Shown piece after piece: positions 29,600-39,726 of a DNA stretch of 64,000 bases. Under the pieces are notes generated by a model. The model made no database searches. It worked only from the letters and a program-made list of their open reading frames with translations, and was not told the origin of the DNA. The position numbers and the translations under genes are program-made. The first letter of the stretch is position 1. Every line of letters starts with the position of its first letter. Source of the DNA: an uncultured Aquimarina sp. (GTDB lineage: Bacteria > Bacteroidota > Bacteroidia > Flavobacteriales > Flavobacteriaceae); assembly GCA_947498815.1 (NCBI GenBank), contig CANMLU010000002.1, positions 434,001 to 498,000 of the forward strand, read 5' to 3'.

Positions 29600-32221
29600 A
29601 TGAAAAAATTAACACTCATTTTATTCAGTTTACTCACTAGTTGGTGTTATAGCCAGCAGATTGTAACTGGTACTGTTACCGACTCATCGGGTGCTGCGAT
29701 ACCTTTCGTTAACATTCTTGAAAAAGGCTCTGAAAAAGGGACCACTACAGATGAACAAGGTAGGTACACTATAGCTGTGGATGCCGACGCAACTCTTATC
29801 TTTAGTTTTATAGGGTTTGGGACTCAGGAAATTCAAGTAGGAACCCAAGAAGTAATTAATGTTACTCTTTCGGAAGGAGAAGCGCTTAGAACTATTGTGA
29901 TCGTAGGATCCAGAAGTCCAAAGCGAACGGCTACCGATACACCGGTTGCTATAGACATTATCGATATGCAGGATATTATCACCAAAAGTGGTAAAATAGA
30001 AATCAATGAATTACTGCAGTATACTGCACCTTCGTTCAATGCAAATAAACAATCTGGATCTGATGGCGCAGATCATATTGATCCTGCTTCATTAAGAGGT
30101 CTTGGTCCTGACCAAACATTGGTATTGATTAATGGTAAAAGAAGACACGCTTCTTCTTTAATTAATATTTTTGGTACCAGAGGTCGAGGAAACTCAGGAA
30201 CAGACCTTAATGCTATACCAGCTTCGGCAATTAAAAGAATTGAGGTATTAAGAGACGGGGCGGCAGCTCAATATGGATCTGATGCTATTGCAGGTGTGAT
30301 TAATATTGTTCTAAAGGATAATGTAAATAAACTTACAGGAAGTATTAGTTATGGAGCATATAATACAGATGCTAAAGGTGATTTCCCCGCTGGAACACCA
30401 AATACCGACGGAAATCGTCTAGATACAGATAGGGATGGAAATGCCATTGGTGATGACCAGGCCTTCGACGGAGGTTCTGTAAAAGTGACTGCAAATTATG
30501 GAGTAGAAATCGGAGAAGGTGGTTATGCAAATTTTACTACAGAATATATTAGTAAGAACAAAACATTACGTCCGGGGTTTGATTTTAGAAGAGGGTTCGG
30601 TGAAGCCGCCATAGATGGATTTAATTTTTTCGCCAATGCTGCAATACCACTCTCAAAGAAAACCGAATTATATGCCTTTGGAGGAAGAAACTATCGTGAT
30701 ACAGATGCTTTTGCATTTACTCGTAATGGAGGTGAACGTGTTGTTACTTCAATTTTTCCAAATGGTTTTACACCAAGAATAACTTCAAATATTATTGATA
30801 ATTCTGTATCTGCAGGAGTTAGAACCGAAACTGAAGGTGGATGGAAAATAGATATCAATAACACATGGGGTAAGAATAATTTTCATTACTTCATACAAGG
30901 TACTCTTAATGCTTCATTACAAGAATCTTCTCCAACAGATTTTGATGCTGGCGGACATAGTTTAAGTCAAAACACTACTAGCCTCGATTTTTCAAAATAT
31001 TATCCAAATATAGCCAAGGGATTAAACATTGCTTTTGGTACAGAATACAGAACAGAAAACTTTACCATTTTTGCTGGTGAAGAAGGTTCATATGCAACTT
31101 ATGATGTTAATGGATTACCAATAATTGACCCCGCTAATCAAACGCAACCTATTGACCCTGGTTCTGGAGAATTGAGACCAGGAGGATCTCAAGGATTCCC
31201 TGGGTATAGCCCTTCAAATGAAGTGGATCGATCTAGATCAAACTTATCTATCTATACAGATGCAGAATTAGATATCACAGATAGTTTCTTATTGGGTGGT
31301 GCTGCGAGGTTTGAAAACTATAGTGATTTTGGTAGTACCATAAACGGAAAATTAGCATTCAGAATAAAAGCTTCGGAAGATATCAATATCCGAGGATCGG
31401 TGAGTACAGGATTTAGAGCTCCATCACTTGCACAGATATACTATAACCTTAGGTTTACCGACTTCCAAGGTGGTGTAGCCACAGAAACGCTATTATCACC
31501 TAATAACAGCCCTGTGACTGCTTCTTTTGGTATTCAAGAACTTGAAGAAGAAACCGCAATTAATGCGGCTTTAGGAGCTACCGCAACATTTGGTAGTTTT
31601 ACAGCTACGGTAGATGGTTACTTTATCAATGTAAAGGATAGAATTGTATTGACAGGAACATTTGCTGCTCCTCAAATACCCAATGTAAATGAAGCGCAAT
31701 TTTTTGCCAATGGTGTTGATACAGAGACTGTAGGATTAGATGTGATATTATCCTGGAAAGGAAACTTCGATTTTGGTAATCTTTCTGCTACGCTTGCAGG
31801 AAACATGAATAACATGTATATCAAAGAAGTAAAGAATGGTACTTTAGATGAGCAAACATTTTTTGGACAAAGAGAAGAAGCATTCCTTTTGGCTTCGGCA
31901 CCAGAAAGTAAATTTTCTTTTAATGCAAACTACAGTAAAGAAAAGTTCAATGCCGGACTTGGTCTAACACATTTTAGTGAAATCGTTCTTATAGATTTCG
32001 TAGACACAGAAGATGTATATGGAGCCAAAATAACCGCAGATTTAAATCTAGGATATAAATTAAGCGAAAGTCTTAAGCTAACGCTTGGAGGTAATAATAT
32101 TTTTAATGAATATCCTGATCAACAAAATGATGGAGAAACAGAAGCTGGTGGATATTGGGATGCCGTACAAATGGGATTTGGAGGTTCTTATTATTATGCT
32201 AGACTAGATTTTAATTTTTAA
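29600..32221 (+). CDS. TonB-dependent receptor, first of a tandem pair
   Basis: 873 residues from the Met at 29600 (MKKLTLILFSLL); a Met 21 codons upstream would precede the signal peptide with an unlikely hydrophobic stretch. Domains: signal peptide, carboxypeptidase-regulatory-like domain (about 20-95, VTGTVTDSSGAAIPFVNI), plug (about 115-235, with LRGLGPDQTLVLINGKRRH and RIEVLRDGAAAQYGSDAIAGVINIVL), then the 22-strand barrel ending in aromatic YYYARLDFNF. It imports a substrate across the outer membrane using TonB energy. No SusD partner is adjacent, so probably not a polysaccharide locus. Confidence 0.93.
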   Translation: MKKLTLILFSLLTSWCYSQQIVTGTVTDSSGAAIPFVNILEKGSEKGTTTDEQGRYTIAVDADATLIFSFIGFGTQEIQVGTQEVINVTLSEGEALRTIVIVGSRSPKRTATDTPVAIDIIDMQDIITKSGKIEINELLQYTAPSFNANKQSGSDGADHIDPASLRGLGPDQTLVLINGKRRHASSLINIFGTRGRGNSGTDLNAIPASAIKRIEVLRDGAAAQYGSDAIAGVINIVLKDNVNKLTGSISYGAYNTDAKGDFPAGTPNTDGNRLDTDRDGNAIGDDQAFDGGSVKVTANYGVEIGEGGYANFTTEYISKNKTLRPGFDFRRGFGEAAIDGFNFFANAAIPLSKKTELYAFGGRNYRDTDAFAFTRNGGERVVTSIFPNGFTPRITSNIIDNSVSAGVRTETEGGWKIDINNTWGKNNFHYFIQGTLNASLQESSPTDFDAGGHSLSQNTTSLDFSKYYPNIAKGLNIAFGTEYRTENFTIFAGEEGSYATYDVNGLPIIDPANQTQPIDPGSGELRPGGSQGFPGYSPSNEVDRSRSNLSIYTDAELDITDSFLLGGAARFENYSDFGSTINGKLAFRIKASEDINIRGSVSTGFRAPSLAQIYYNLRFTDFQGGVATETLLSPNNSPVTASFGIQELEEETAINAALGATATFGSFTATVDGYFINVKDRIVLTGTFAAPQIPNVNEAQFFANGVDTETVGLDVILSWKGNFDFGNLSATLAGNMNNMYIKEVKNGTLDEQTFFGQREEAFLLASAPESKFSFNANYSKEKFNAGLGLTHFSEIVLIDFVDTEDVYGAKITADLNLGYKLSESLKLTLGGNNIFNEYPDQQNDGETEAGGYWDAVQMGFGGSYYYARLDFNF

Positions 32222-32261
32222 AGAAATAGTTAACTATATACAGGTAGTCAACCAATTTTAT

Positions 32262-32295
32262 AAACGTCATATCATACAGATATGACGTTTTTTTT
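32262..32295 (+). terminator. Rho-independent terminator
   Basis: Stem AACGTCATATC/GATATGACGTT, loop ATACA, then a T run. It separates the two TonB receptor genes, which are therefore separate transcripts. Confidence 0.88.
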
Positions 32296-32474
32296 ACGGA
32301 AATCGAGTATTAAAAATATGGTTCAAAAATACTTTGAAAATTGCCAAGCAAAAAATGTTAAAATCAAGTTTTTTTGTTCACAATAATTTATTATAAAATT
32401 AAAACGTCATGTTAAAAAGAGTGTGATTTTAGATACTTTTAGAGCATTAATCACTTAAATTAAAACACACTTAC

Positions 32475-35372
32475 ATGAAAAAATTCACATTTATTTTAAT
32501 CGCATTATCTACCTGTATAGGCTTTTCACAGCAGGTAGTAACGGGGGTCGTCTCGGATTCTGAAGGTTCCCCCCTGCCGGGAGTAAACATTATTGAAAAA
32601 GGAACTAGTACCGGTTCTATAACCGACTTTGACGGTAAATATAGTATTGAGGTAAGTAGTCCCGAAAGTATTTTAGTCTTTAGTTATGTAGGCTTTAATA
32701 AAAAAGAGGTTCCGGTAAATTCTCAATCGGTAATCAATATTACATTATCTAGTGGCTCACAGCTAGATGAAATTGTATTGGTTGGATCAAGGGCATTACC
32801 AAGAAGTAACACCACATCTTCGCTTCCTGTTGATGTATTACCAGCCAAAGAACTAGCTTCTACAGGTCAAATCACTTTTGATAAAGCACTACAATATAAG
32901 ATACCATCATTTAATACTGTACAAACCCCGGTAAATGATGCTACTTCATTATTAGACCCATACGAGATCCGAAACATGGGTCCTAGTAGAACATTAATTC
33001 TTATAAATGGAAAACGTAAAAACCTAAGTTCTTTATTATATACTCAAACTTCGCCGGGACGTGGTGAAACGGGATCGGATATCTCTGCAATTCCAACAGA
33101 TGCTATCAAGCGAGTAGAGATCTTAAGAGATGGTGCATCTGCTCAGTATGGATCTGATGCAATTGCTGGTGTAATGAATATTATTCTTAAAGATAATGCA
33201 GAAGACGGATCTGTAACGCTTAGAACCGGAATTACGTCTGAAGGTGATGGAGAAAATGTTGGAATAAGCCTTAACAATGGAGCCTCTATAGGAGAAAATA
33301 AAGGGTTCTTTAATTATACTGTAGATTTCTCGAAAGTAAGTCTGGCAAACCGCCCTGGTGATGTGGATGCTCTTGGTGAATTTATAGATTTTGGAGGTAC
33401 TAGGGTTGGAGAAAGGCTGGAAGATATCAATAGTTTCTTATCCAGACGCCCAGATGCCGGAAATATTAACGGATCTCCAGAAACAGCAGCAGCAAAATTT
33501 TTGGTAAATGGTGGATATGATATCAGTGAAAATACTGAGTTTTATATGAATGCAGCTTATGTATATAAAAAAGTAAATAGTTTTGCTAATTATAGAACTC
33601 CATATTGGAGAGACATTCAGGATTTCGATTATTTAGCAGATTTTTTTCCTAATGGACCAGGTGGTTCTTATGATGGATATTTGCCAACTTTTGAAGGTGA
33701 CCTTAATGACTATAATGCCACCATAGGTTTCAAAACTAAAAGAAATGGTTGGAATTATGATCTTAGTTATACTACAGGAGGAAACTCACAAGATTATTCT
33801 GTAAACAACACACATAATGGTAATACAGTATTATCACCGCTAACATGGAATGATGCCAATAGTGATGGAATTGTTGATCCAGGTGAGGTTATTGGTGGTA
33901 CAGATCTATATAGAGAGAATAGTCCTATTTCTTTTGATCCGGGAGGTACAATATTTAGACATAGTGTAGGTAATATTGATGTAGCGAAACTAATTAATGA
34001 TCAAATCAGTATAGGTTTCGGAGCAGAGTTTAGAACAGAAGTTTTTGAAATTACCGAAGGAGACCTTGCCTCTTATGACGGTGGTGGTTCTGATTCTTTT
34101 GGTGGTAACCGACCAGAAAATTCCGGTAAGTTTAATCGATATAATTTTGGTGGATATTTTGACATCTCTGCAGATATTACAGAAGACTTTCTTGTAAATG
34201 GTACTGTTCGTTTAGAAGACTATAGTGACTTTGGTCAAGCTTTTGTTTGGAAACTGAGTTCAAGGTATAAATTTCTAGAAGATAAACTAACACTAAGAGC
34301 ATCTGTATCTACAGGATTTAGAGCGCCTACATTACATCAAATATATACTCAAAGAGCTCAATTTTCTTTTGTTCCAGGTCAAGGAATACAAGTTGGAGGA
34401 TTGGTAAACAATGTTTCTCCACAAGCCAGATTATTAGATATTCCACAGCTTGATGCTGAAGAATCTACAAACATTACAGTCGGAATTGGAGCTAAGGTAA
34501 ATAAGAATATCAACTTTACTATAGATTATTATAATATCCAGGTAGAGGACAGAATTGTTTTAAGTACAGAAATTACTGGTACAGATGCAGGAAACACTCC
34601 ATTAGACCAAATTTTACAGGATAACAACCTAAATGATGTAAGTTTCTTTGTTAATGGTATTGATACAAGAACTTCTGGGATAGATGTTGTCGCTAACTAC
34701 AAAAATATAGGCCTTGGTAGTGGAAAACTTGGTTTTAGCTTATCGGGTAATTATGTAATAGAAAATGAAAGAGATGGGGATGTTAATAATCCTGCGTTAG
34801 TGGAACAAGCTGGGCAATCTGTTGTAAATGAAACGCAAGAAGCCCTATTCTTTACTTCAAGACCAGAATTTAAAGTAATATTAGGTGCTAACTATGATAT
34901 CGGTAAATTTAGTTTTTCACTAAATAACACTGTGTTTGGTCCAACAAAGTTTAGAAATATAGGATTACAAGATGTAGAACAATTTTTGGATCTCACACCC
35001 GTAGCAGCAGATGTCGATGGACAATCTGATTTGAGTGTTGAATTTTTGACCAAGGTAGTTACTGACCTAGGAATTAATTTCAACGCAACCGATGAAATAA
35101 CAATAGCGTTAAATGTGAATAACATATTGAATATACTACCAGAACGAGAGTTTAAATCATTAACAGCATCTGGTGATCGAGTTTTAAATGGTGCAGTAAC
35201 CCCTGCAGGATTAACATTAAATGATGGTCGTATTCCAGCGGGTGTACCTGTAGAAAAGATCGTAGATAACTTAATTTCGTTTAATCAAAGATATTCTCAA
35301 ATGTCTTATAATGGATTTCACTTTAGTCAATTAGGAACAATGTTTAACCTATCATTAAACTATAAGTTTTAG
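32475..35372 (+). CDS. TonB-dependent receptor, second of a tandem pair
   Basis: 965 residues. Signal peptide to GFSQ; carboxypeptidase-regulatory domain with VTGVVSDSEGSPLPGVNII; plug with IRNMGPSRTLILINGKRK and RVEILRDGASAQYGSDAIAGVMNIIL; barrel ending FHFSQLGTMFNLSLNYKF. It is homologous along its length to the preceding receptor, but the barrel is about 90 residues longer and the loops differ, so the ligands probably differ. The 253-base spacer contains a terminator and TACTTTTA near 32436, a possible -7 box. Confidence 0.93.
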   Translation: MKKFTFILIALSTCIGFSQQVVTGVVSDSEGSPLPGVNIIEKGTSTGSITDFDGKYSIEVSSPESILVFSYVGFNKKEVPVNSQSVINITLSSGSQLDEIVLVGSRALPRSNTTSSLPVDVLPAKELASTGQITFDKALQYKIPSFNTVQTPVNDATSLLDPYEIRNMGPSRTLILINGKRKNLSSLLYTQTSPGRGETGSDISAIPTDAIKRVEILRDGASAQYGSDAIAGVMNIILKDNAEDGSVTLRTGITSEGDGENVGISLNNGASIGENKGFFNYTVDFSKVSLANRPGDVDALGEFIDFGGTRVGERLEDINSFLSRRPDAGNINGSPETAAAKFLVNGGYDISENTEFYMNAAYVYKKVNSFANYRTPYWRDIQDFDYLADFFPNGPGGSYDGYLPTFEGDLNDYNATIGFKTKRNGWNYDLSYTTGGNSQDYSVNNTHNGNTVLSPLTWNDANSDGIVDPGEVIGGTDLYRENSPISFDPGGTIFRHSVGNIDVAKLINDQISIGFGAEFRTEVFEITEGDLASYDGGGSDSFGGNRPENSGKFNRYNFGGYFDISADITEDFLVNGTVRLEDYSDFGQAFVWKLSSRYKFLEDKLTLRASVSTGFRAPTLHQIYTQRAQFSFVPGQGIQVGGLVNNVSPQARLLDIPQLDAEESTNITVGIGAKVNKNINFTIDYYNIQVEDRIVLSTEITGTDAGNTPLDQILQDNNLNDVSFFVNGIDTRTSGIDVVANYKNIGLGSGKLGFSLSGNYVIENERDGDVNNPALVEQAGQSVVNETQEALFFTSRPEFKVILGANYDIGKFSFSLNNTVFGPTKFRNIGLQDVEQFLDLTPVAADVDGQSDLSVEFLTKVVTDLGINFNATDEITIALNVNNILNILPEREFKSLTASGDRVLNGAVTPAGLTLNDGRIPAGVPVEKIVDNLISFNQRYSQMSYNGFHFSQLGTMFNLSLNYKF

Positions 35373-35399
35373 TTATTCTAAAAACGATTGATTTTATAG

Positions 35400-35437
35400 A
35401 TCGCTTTGTTTATTACTTAAACAAAGCGATTTTTTTA
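35400..35437 (+). terminator. Rho-independent terminator
   Basis: Perfect 13-base stem ATCGCTTTGTTTA/TAAACAAAGCGAT, loop TTACT, followed by T7. Confidence 0.9.
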
Positions 35438-35494
35438 TGCTTAACTTTTAAATAAAATCTTACGTTTTTATTTCATCATCAATTAGTATAGCCC

Positions 35495-35502
35495 TAATTT
35501 TG
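35495..35502 (+). promoter_or_regulatory. Possible -7 box of the MscS gene
   Basis: TAATTTTG, exact TAnnTTTG, 26 bases before the start at 35529. No clear TTG upstream. Confidence 0.35.
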
Positions 35503-35528
35503 TAAGAAATTTTTGACCAACGTATTTA

Positions 35529-36767
35529 ATGAAAGAACTAACTCGATATTTTTATAATCTATTTATTAGAAAAGGTTTTTCTGAAGATACAGCAGAATAC
35601 TTAAACCTTTTGATTGGTATATGTATATTATTCGTGTTTCTAAAGTTGTTGGATATATTGATAAAAAAGGTGGTCATTGCCATTTTTAAAGCGTATGCTT
35701 CAAAATCAAAGAGTACATTCGATGATTTCCTGGTCAAAAATAAAACTTTTGATTATCTCGCGCATACTATCCCGCTTTCCCTTATTATTTGGATAGTACC
35801 AATGTTGTTTATAGCCTTTCCAACAGCAGAAAAGTACTTAGAAGTTTTGTTTGATATTATGGTGATCATTTTGATCATTTGGATTGTGAGAAGTGTTTTA
35901 AAAACTTTTAGAGACTTTCTAAAATCTCTCAATTCGTTCAAAGACAAACCTATAGATAGTTATATCCAAGTGTTTATGATATTTGTCTGGTCAATTGGTG
36001 CTATTTTGATTTTTTCCTCTATCACCGGAAAATCAATATGGACATTCTTGACCGCACTGGGAGCAATGTCTGCAGTAATTCTTTTAATTTTTAAAGACAC
36101 TATTTTGGGTTTTGTAGCGAGTATACAGGTTGCAGTAAATGATACAGTAAGAATAGGAGATTGGATCACCATGTCAAAATATGGCGCAGATGGGGATGTT
36201 ATCGAAATTAATCTATCCTCTGTAAAGGTTCAGAATTTTGATAAAACTATCACTACGATCCCCACCTATCATCTTACTTCTGAGTCTTTTAGAAACTGGA
36301 GAGGTATGATGGACTCTGGAGGAAGAAGAATTAAAAGATCAATTTTAATCAAAACCCCTAGTATTTCATTTTTGTCCGGAGATGATATTAAAAAACTTGA
36401 GAAAATTGAACTTATCAAAGATTATCTCGAAATCGCACAACAAAAAGTAGATCAATACAATAATGATCACAACATCGATAAGAGCATACCAATTAATGGC
36501 AGAAATCTCTCAAATATGGGAGTGTTTAGAGTCTATGTCGAAGCCTATCTTAAAAATCACCCATATATTAATAAAAATATGATGATCATGAGTCGGCAAT
36601 TAGCACCATCGGCGCAAGGTACTCCTCTTGAGATATATGCATTTAGCAATGACAAAGAATGGAAAAACTATGAAAAAATAATGGCGGATATCTTTGATCA
36701 CTTACTATCTGCAATACCCTATTTTAACCTAGAAGTATTTGAATTGAGTTTTAATACCGAAAAATAA
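35529..36767 (+). CDS. MscS-family mechanosensitive channel (YbdG-like)
   Basis: 412 residues. Several transmembrane helices in the first 210 residues are followed by the MscS pore-lining helix (FLTALGAMSAVILLIFKDTILGF) and beta domain (VRIGDWITM, VIEINLSSVKVQNFDKTITTIPTYHL). The extended C-terminal domain with SFRNWRGM and RQLAPSAQGTPLEIYAFSNDKEW matches the YbdG/YnaI side of the family. It releases solutes on hypo-osmotic shock from the inner membrane. The next gene follows after 24 bases. Confidence 0.9.
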   Translation: MKELTRYFYNLFIRKGFSEDTAEYLNLLIGICILFVFLKLLDILIKKVVIAIFKAYASKSKSTFDDFLVKNKTFDYLAHTIPLSLIIWIVPMLFIAFPTAEKYLEVLFDIMVIILIIWIVRSVLKTFRDFLKSLNSFKDKPIDSYIQVFMIFVWSIGAILIFSSITGKSIWTFLTALGAMSAVILLIFKDTILGFVASIQVAVNDTVRIGDWITMSKYGADGDVIEINLSSVKVQNFDKTITTIPTYHLTSESFRNWRGMMDSGGRRIKRSILIKTPSISFLSGDDIKKLEKIELIKDYLEIAQQKVDQYNNDHNIDKSIPINGRNLSNMGVFRVYVEAYLKNHPYINKNMMIMSRQLAPSAQGTPLEIYAFSNDKEWKNYEKIMADIFDHLLSAIPYFNLEVFELSFNTEK

Positions 36768-36791
36768 CAATAAAAATTAATCAAAAGTTAT

Positions 36792-37079
36792 ATGATTACA
36801 AGTTTTAGAATCATCAGTTATTTAGAAGGAATTTCTTATCTCCTTATTCTATTTGTTACGATGCCCTTGAAGTATATGTTCGAGTCTCCAGAGCCCAATA
36901 AAGTAATTGGAATGGCCCATGGTTTCCTATTTCTAATTTATATTGTATTTGCTATTATGGTCAAGCCAGAAAAACAGTGGAATAATAAGACATTAGGAAT
37001 TGTATTATTGTGTTCTGTTATCCCATTTGGTACCTTTTGGATGGATAGAAAGCATCTAAAATCTTCAGTAAATAATTAA
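36792..37079 (+). CDS. DUF3817 membrane protein
   Basis: 95 residues with three transmembrane segments. The signature MPLKYMF, then GMAHGFLFLIYIVFAI and PFGTFWMDRK are typical of DUF3817. Function unknown. It follows the mechanosensitive channel by 24 bases and is probably co-transcribed. Confidence 0.85.
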   Translation: MITSFRIISYLEGISYLLILFVTMPLKYMFESPEPNKVIGMAHGFLFLIYIVFAIMVKPEKQWNNKTLGIVLLCSVIPFGTFWMDRKHLKSSVNN

Positions 37080-37129
37080 AAAGCGCAACGTACATAAAGA
37101 TTTTTATTACCTCTTCTCTATGTATAATA

Positions 37130-37160
37130 AAATTGGGTACAATTAAACAGTACCCAATTT
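37130..37160. terminator. Inverted repeat, probable terminator
   Basis: Arms AAATTGGGTAC and GTACCCAATTT with a nine-base loop. The T-rich side favours the minus strand (the double-glycine peptide gene), but the plus-strand DUF3817 gene also ends just before it. Confidence 0.6.
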
Positions 37161-37179
37161 AATACTTCGTTCAGTCATT

Positions 37180-37416
37180 TTAGTAAAACAAGAAGCGACC
37201 GCTTCCATTACTTGTGCATGCAGCTGGATATCCATTAATCGAACATCTTGTACCGTCTCTCTTCCCTGCACATGCTTGAGAATATCCTTCACTAAACCAT
37301 CCTCCTGTGCCCGATCCAGAACACATTTGTCCAGGCTTAATACCCCCGTTGATTTCTTTTTGCTCGTGCTTAGAGAGTTTTTTTGCTCCCTCAGTAATTA
37401 AAAATTCGTGTAACAT
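37180..37416 (-). CDS. Double-glycine leader peptide, bacteriocin-like
   Basis: 78 residues. The N-terminal leader KKLSKHEQKEINGG (GG at 24-25) matches the double-glycine leaders recognised by peptidase-containing ABC transporters. The putative core (26-78, 53 residues) is Gly/Ser rich with four Cys (32, 49, 58, 67), enough for two disulfides or thioethers. No transporter, modification enzyme or immunity gene is adjacent, so processing would rely on machinery elsewhere. It may be a bacteriocin, a signalling peptide or a modified natural product; the leader class is clear, the activity is not. Monocistronic on the minus strand. Confidence 0.78.
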   Translation of the reverse strand: MLHEFLITEGAKKLSKHEQKEINGGIKPGQMCSGSGTGGWFSEGYSQACAGKRDGTRCSINGYPAACTSNGSGRFLFY

Positions 37417-37538
37417 AATGAAGTAATTTAAAGATTTTACAGAATACTATTATTCCTATAATATCTATCCGTGTCTTCAACTACACCTATCTTACCCTTT
37501 TAAGGGAATTTTTAACTTAATTTTAAAAATTAGATATG

Positions 37539-39584
37539 CTATTCGGGGTACTCTATCCTAAGATGATAGATGTTCGTAAGTTTACGCTTAAATACTTTTT
37601 TGATTTGCTGAATCTCTTTGAACGTAATATTCGAATTTAAAAATTGACCATCTTCCATTTGTTTAGTAACAATCTTTTCTACAAAAGAGTCAATTAAACT
37701 ACTCGTTGGGTTTTTCAAACTCTTTGAAGCAGCTTCAACACTATCACTCATCATTAAAATAGCCGTTTCTTTTGAAAATGGTTTGGGCCCGGGATACTGA
37801 AAATCTTCAATATTCACATTCTCATTATTTTCTTTTTCTTTAGTATAAAAATAATAAACAGTACTAGTGCCGTGATGCGTTCTAATAAAATCAATAACAC
37901 GATCGGGTAAGTTATATTTTTTGGCTATTTCGATACCTCCTATTACATGATCGATAATAATTTTGGCGCTTTCCTTTGGAGATAAAACATCATGTGCATT
38001 ACCAGAGGTTGTTTGGTTTTCGGTAAAATATGTGGGTCTTGCCATTTTACCAATATCATGATAAAGAGCTCCTACCCTGACGAGCATAGCGTTGGCACCA
38101 ATTTCATTGGCTGCCGCTTCGGCTATATTCGCTACATTAAGAGAATGATGAAATGTTCCTGGTGCTTTATTGGATAACTCTTTGAGCAAAACCGAGTTAG
38201 TATCACTAAGCTCCAACAAGGATACATCAGAAATTAATCCAAAGATTTTTTCGTACGCATAAATTAATGGGTGAACAATCAATGTTGCAAATCCACTAAT
38301 TATAAATAATACCACCGTAGTCCAGTGAATATTACTAATACTTCCTTCGTGAATCACATGAAAGGCTATATATGCCAAAATGTAAATAGAAGTTATTTGT
38401 CCAACAGAGATGAATAAATTGGCTCGTTTAAATGATTCGGAAATGGTAAGAATAGTCACAATTCCGGCAATTATTTGTAAAAAAGTATACTCATAACTAT
38501 TAGGAACCACAAATCCCAATATCAACACAGTAACAACATGTGTAAACAATCCAAGCCTGGAATCAAAAAACGCTTTCAACACCAGTGGAAGAATACATAA
38601 TGGTACCACATATATATAATCAGATCTATACTTAACCACCAAGGTGGTCACCAAAACCATAAAAAGAATATTAAAAAATATAAAGGTGATCTGTGTAATA
38701 TTTTCATAAATATCTTTCCTATATTTTCTAATAAAAAGTAAAAGCATCATAAGGGCCAGAGATACCAGAAGGCAATACCCCAATACTATCCAATAAAAGT
38801 TTTTATCACTCCAAACCTGTGATTCATATTCAGCTTTTAAAGAGCTTAATATTTGCAACTTATCGCCTTCAACTACTTCACCCTTGGCTATTATTCTACT
38901 TCCCCTAGACACCCCTCCTCTAGTGGTAAGCACTTTGGCTAATTCATTTTCCAAAGTACTCTCTGTTAATTTGTCATTGAGCCGTACATTGGGCTTTACC
39001 AAATCATAGAATAACGCCACAAAACCAGTCTTAAACTTTGTATACTCACTTTTATCTATTCTAGTACTAATTAATTTAGTAAGAGCATTGGGGGTTAAAA
39101 TTTGTCCATAGGTTATAGCCTCCGCTTTATTTCCTTTATTTAAAAATATTTGACGTTTATTTTCATAGGAATATGTTTCTTGCAAAACACCATATCGATA
39201 AATATCATTTAGTAGTATTCTTCCAAAAAGTTTGGCCTGATCACTAGAATTACTTTGATCTAATACTGATAAATAATTTGTAAAAGCTTCATTATAAGAA
39301 TCCTTTGCAGTATTAGCAATAATGGTATCATGATCAAAATAAGGGATTATATTATCGGTTATTCGCTTTTTTTCTGCCGATACTTCTTCTGCTGTCTTGG
39401 CTATTGCAAAATCAAAGGGAGCATATAGATTTTCATATTGCCAAGGTTTTCCCTTGGTAAATTCATATTTAAAAATCCCTCCTTTTGGAAACAAGTATAC
39501 GATAAGGGCTGTTGTGCATATAAAAAGAAAAATCCTGTACATCGCGGATTGTCTTTTGTATAAGCTATCTAAAAAATTTCTCAC
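37539..39584 (-). CDS. 7TM-HD phosphohydrolase (PgpH-like c-di-AMP phosphodiesterase)
   Basis: 681 residues. One N-terminal transmembrane helix (about 15-34), an extracytoplasmic 7TMR-HDED domain (about 45-265), a seven-helix membrane region (about 268-470), and a cytoplasmic HD domain (about 480-660). The HD metal site is readable: FHHSLNVANIAE, LYHDIGKM, IDHVIGG and RTHHGT. PgpH-type proteins hydrolyse cyclic di-AMP, and the architecture is the same; nucleotide specificity is inferred from the family. Confidence 0.92.
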   Translation of the reverse strand: MRNFLDSLYKRQSAMYRIFLFICTTALIVYLFPKGGIFKYEFTKGKPWQYENLYAPFDFAIAKTAEEVSAEKKRITDNIIPYFDHDTIIANTAKDSYNEAFTNYLSVLDQSNSSDQAKLFGRILLNDIYRYGVLQETYSYENKRQIFLNKGNKAEAITYGQILTPNALTKLISTRIDKSEYTKFKTGFVALFYDLVKPNVRLNDKLTESTLENELAKVLTTRGGVSRGSRIIAKGEVVEGDKLQILSSLKAEYESQVWSDKNFYWIVLGYCLLVSLALMMLLLFIRKYRKDIYENITQITFIFFNILFMVLVTTLVVKYRSDYIYVVPLCILPLVLKAFFDSRLGLFTHVVTVLILGFVVPNSYEYTFLQIIAGIVTILTISESFKRANLFISVGQITSIYILAYIAFHVIHEGSISNIHWTTVVLFIISGFATLIVHPLIYAYEKIFGLISDVSLLELSDTNSVLLKELSNKAPGTFHHSLNVANIAEAAANEIGANAMLVRVGALYHDIGKMARPTYFTENQTTSGNAHDVLSPKESAKIIIDHVIGGIEIAKKYNLPDRVIDFIRTHHGTSTVYYFYTKEKENNENVNIEDFQYPGPKPFSKETAILMMSDSVEAASKSLKNPTSSLIDSFVEKIVTKQMEDGQFLNSNITFKEIQQIKKVFKRKLTNIYHLRIEYPE

Positions 39585-39684
39585 TAGTTATATTCTATTA
39601 TTACTCAAAAGTACTAAAAAATAAGTCACCATAGCTTAGGCTATACTGTTTACAAATTACTTATGTTTATCCTTCAAAAATCCT

Positions 39685-39692
39685 TAAATTCG
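39685..39692 (+). promoter_or_regulatory. Possible -7 box of the thiolase gene
   Basis: TAAATTCG fits TAnnTTYG and lies 35 bases before the ATG. A matching TTG is not evident. Confidence 0.3.
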
Positions 39693-39726
39693 CACCAAAC
39701 AATACACACAATTTAAATTACATATA

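Noticed and set aside
29600-35372. SusC/SusD polysaccharide locus
   Set aside because: Both genes are TonB receptors; no SusD-like lipoprotein or glycosidase is adjacent, and a terminator separates them.
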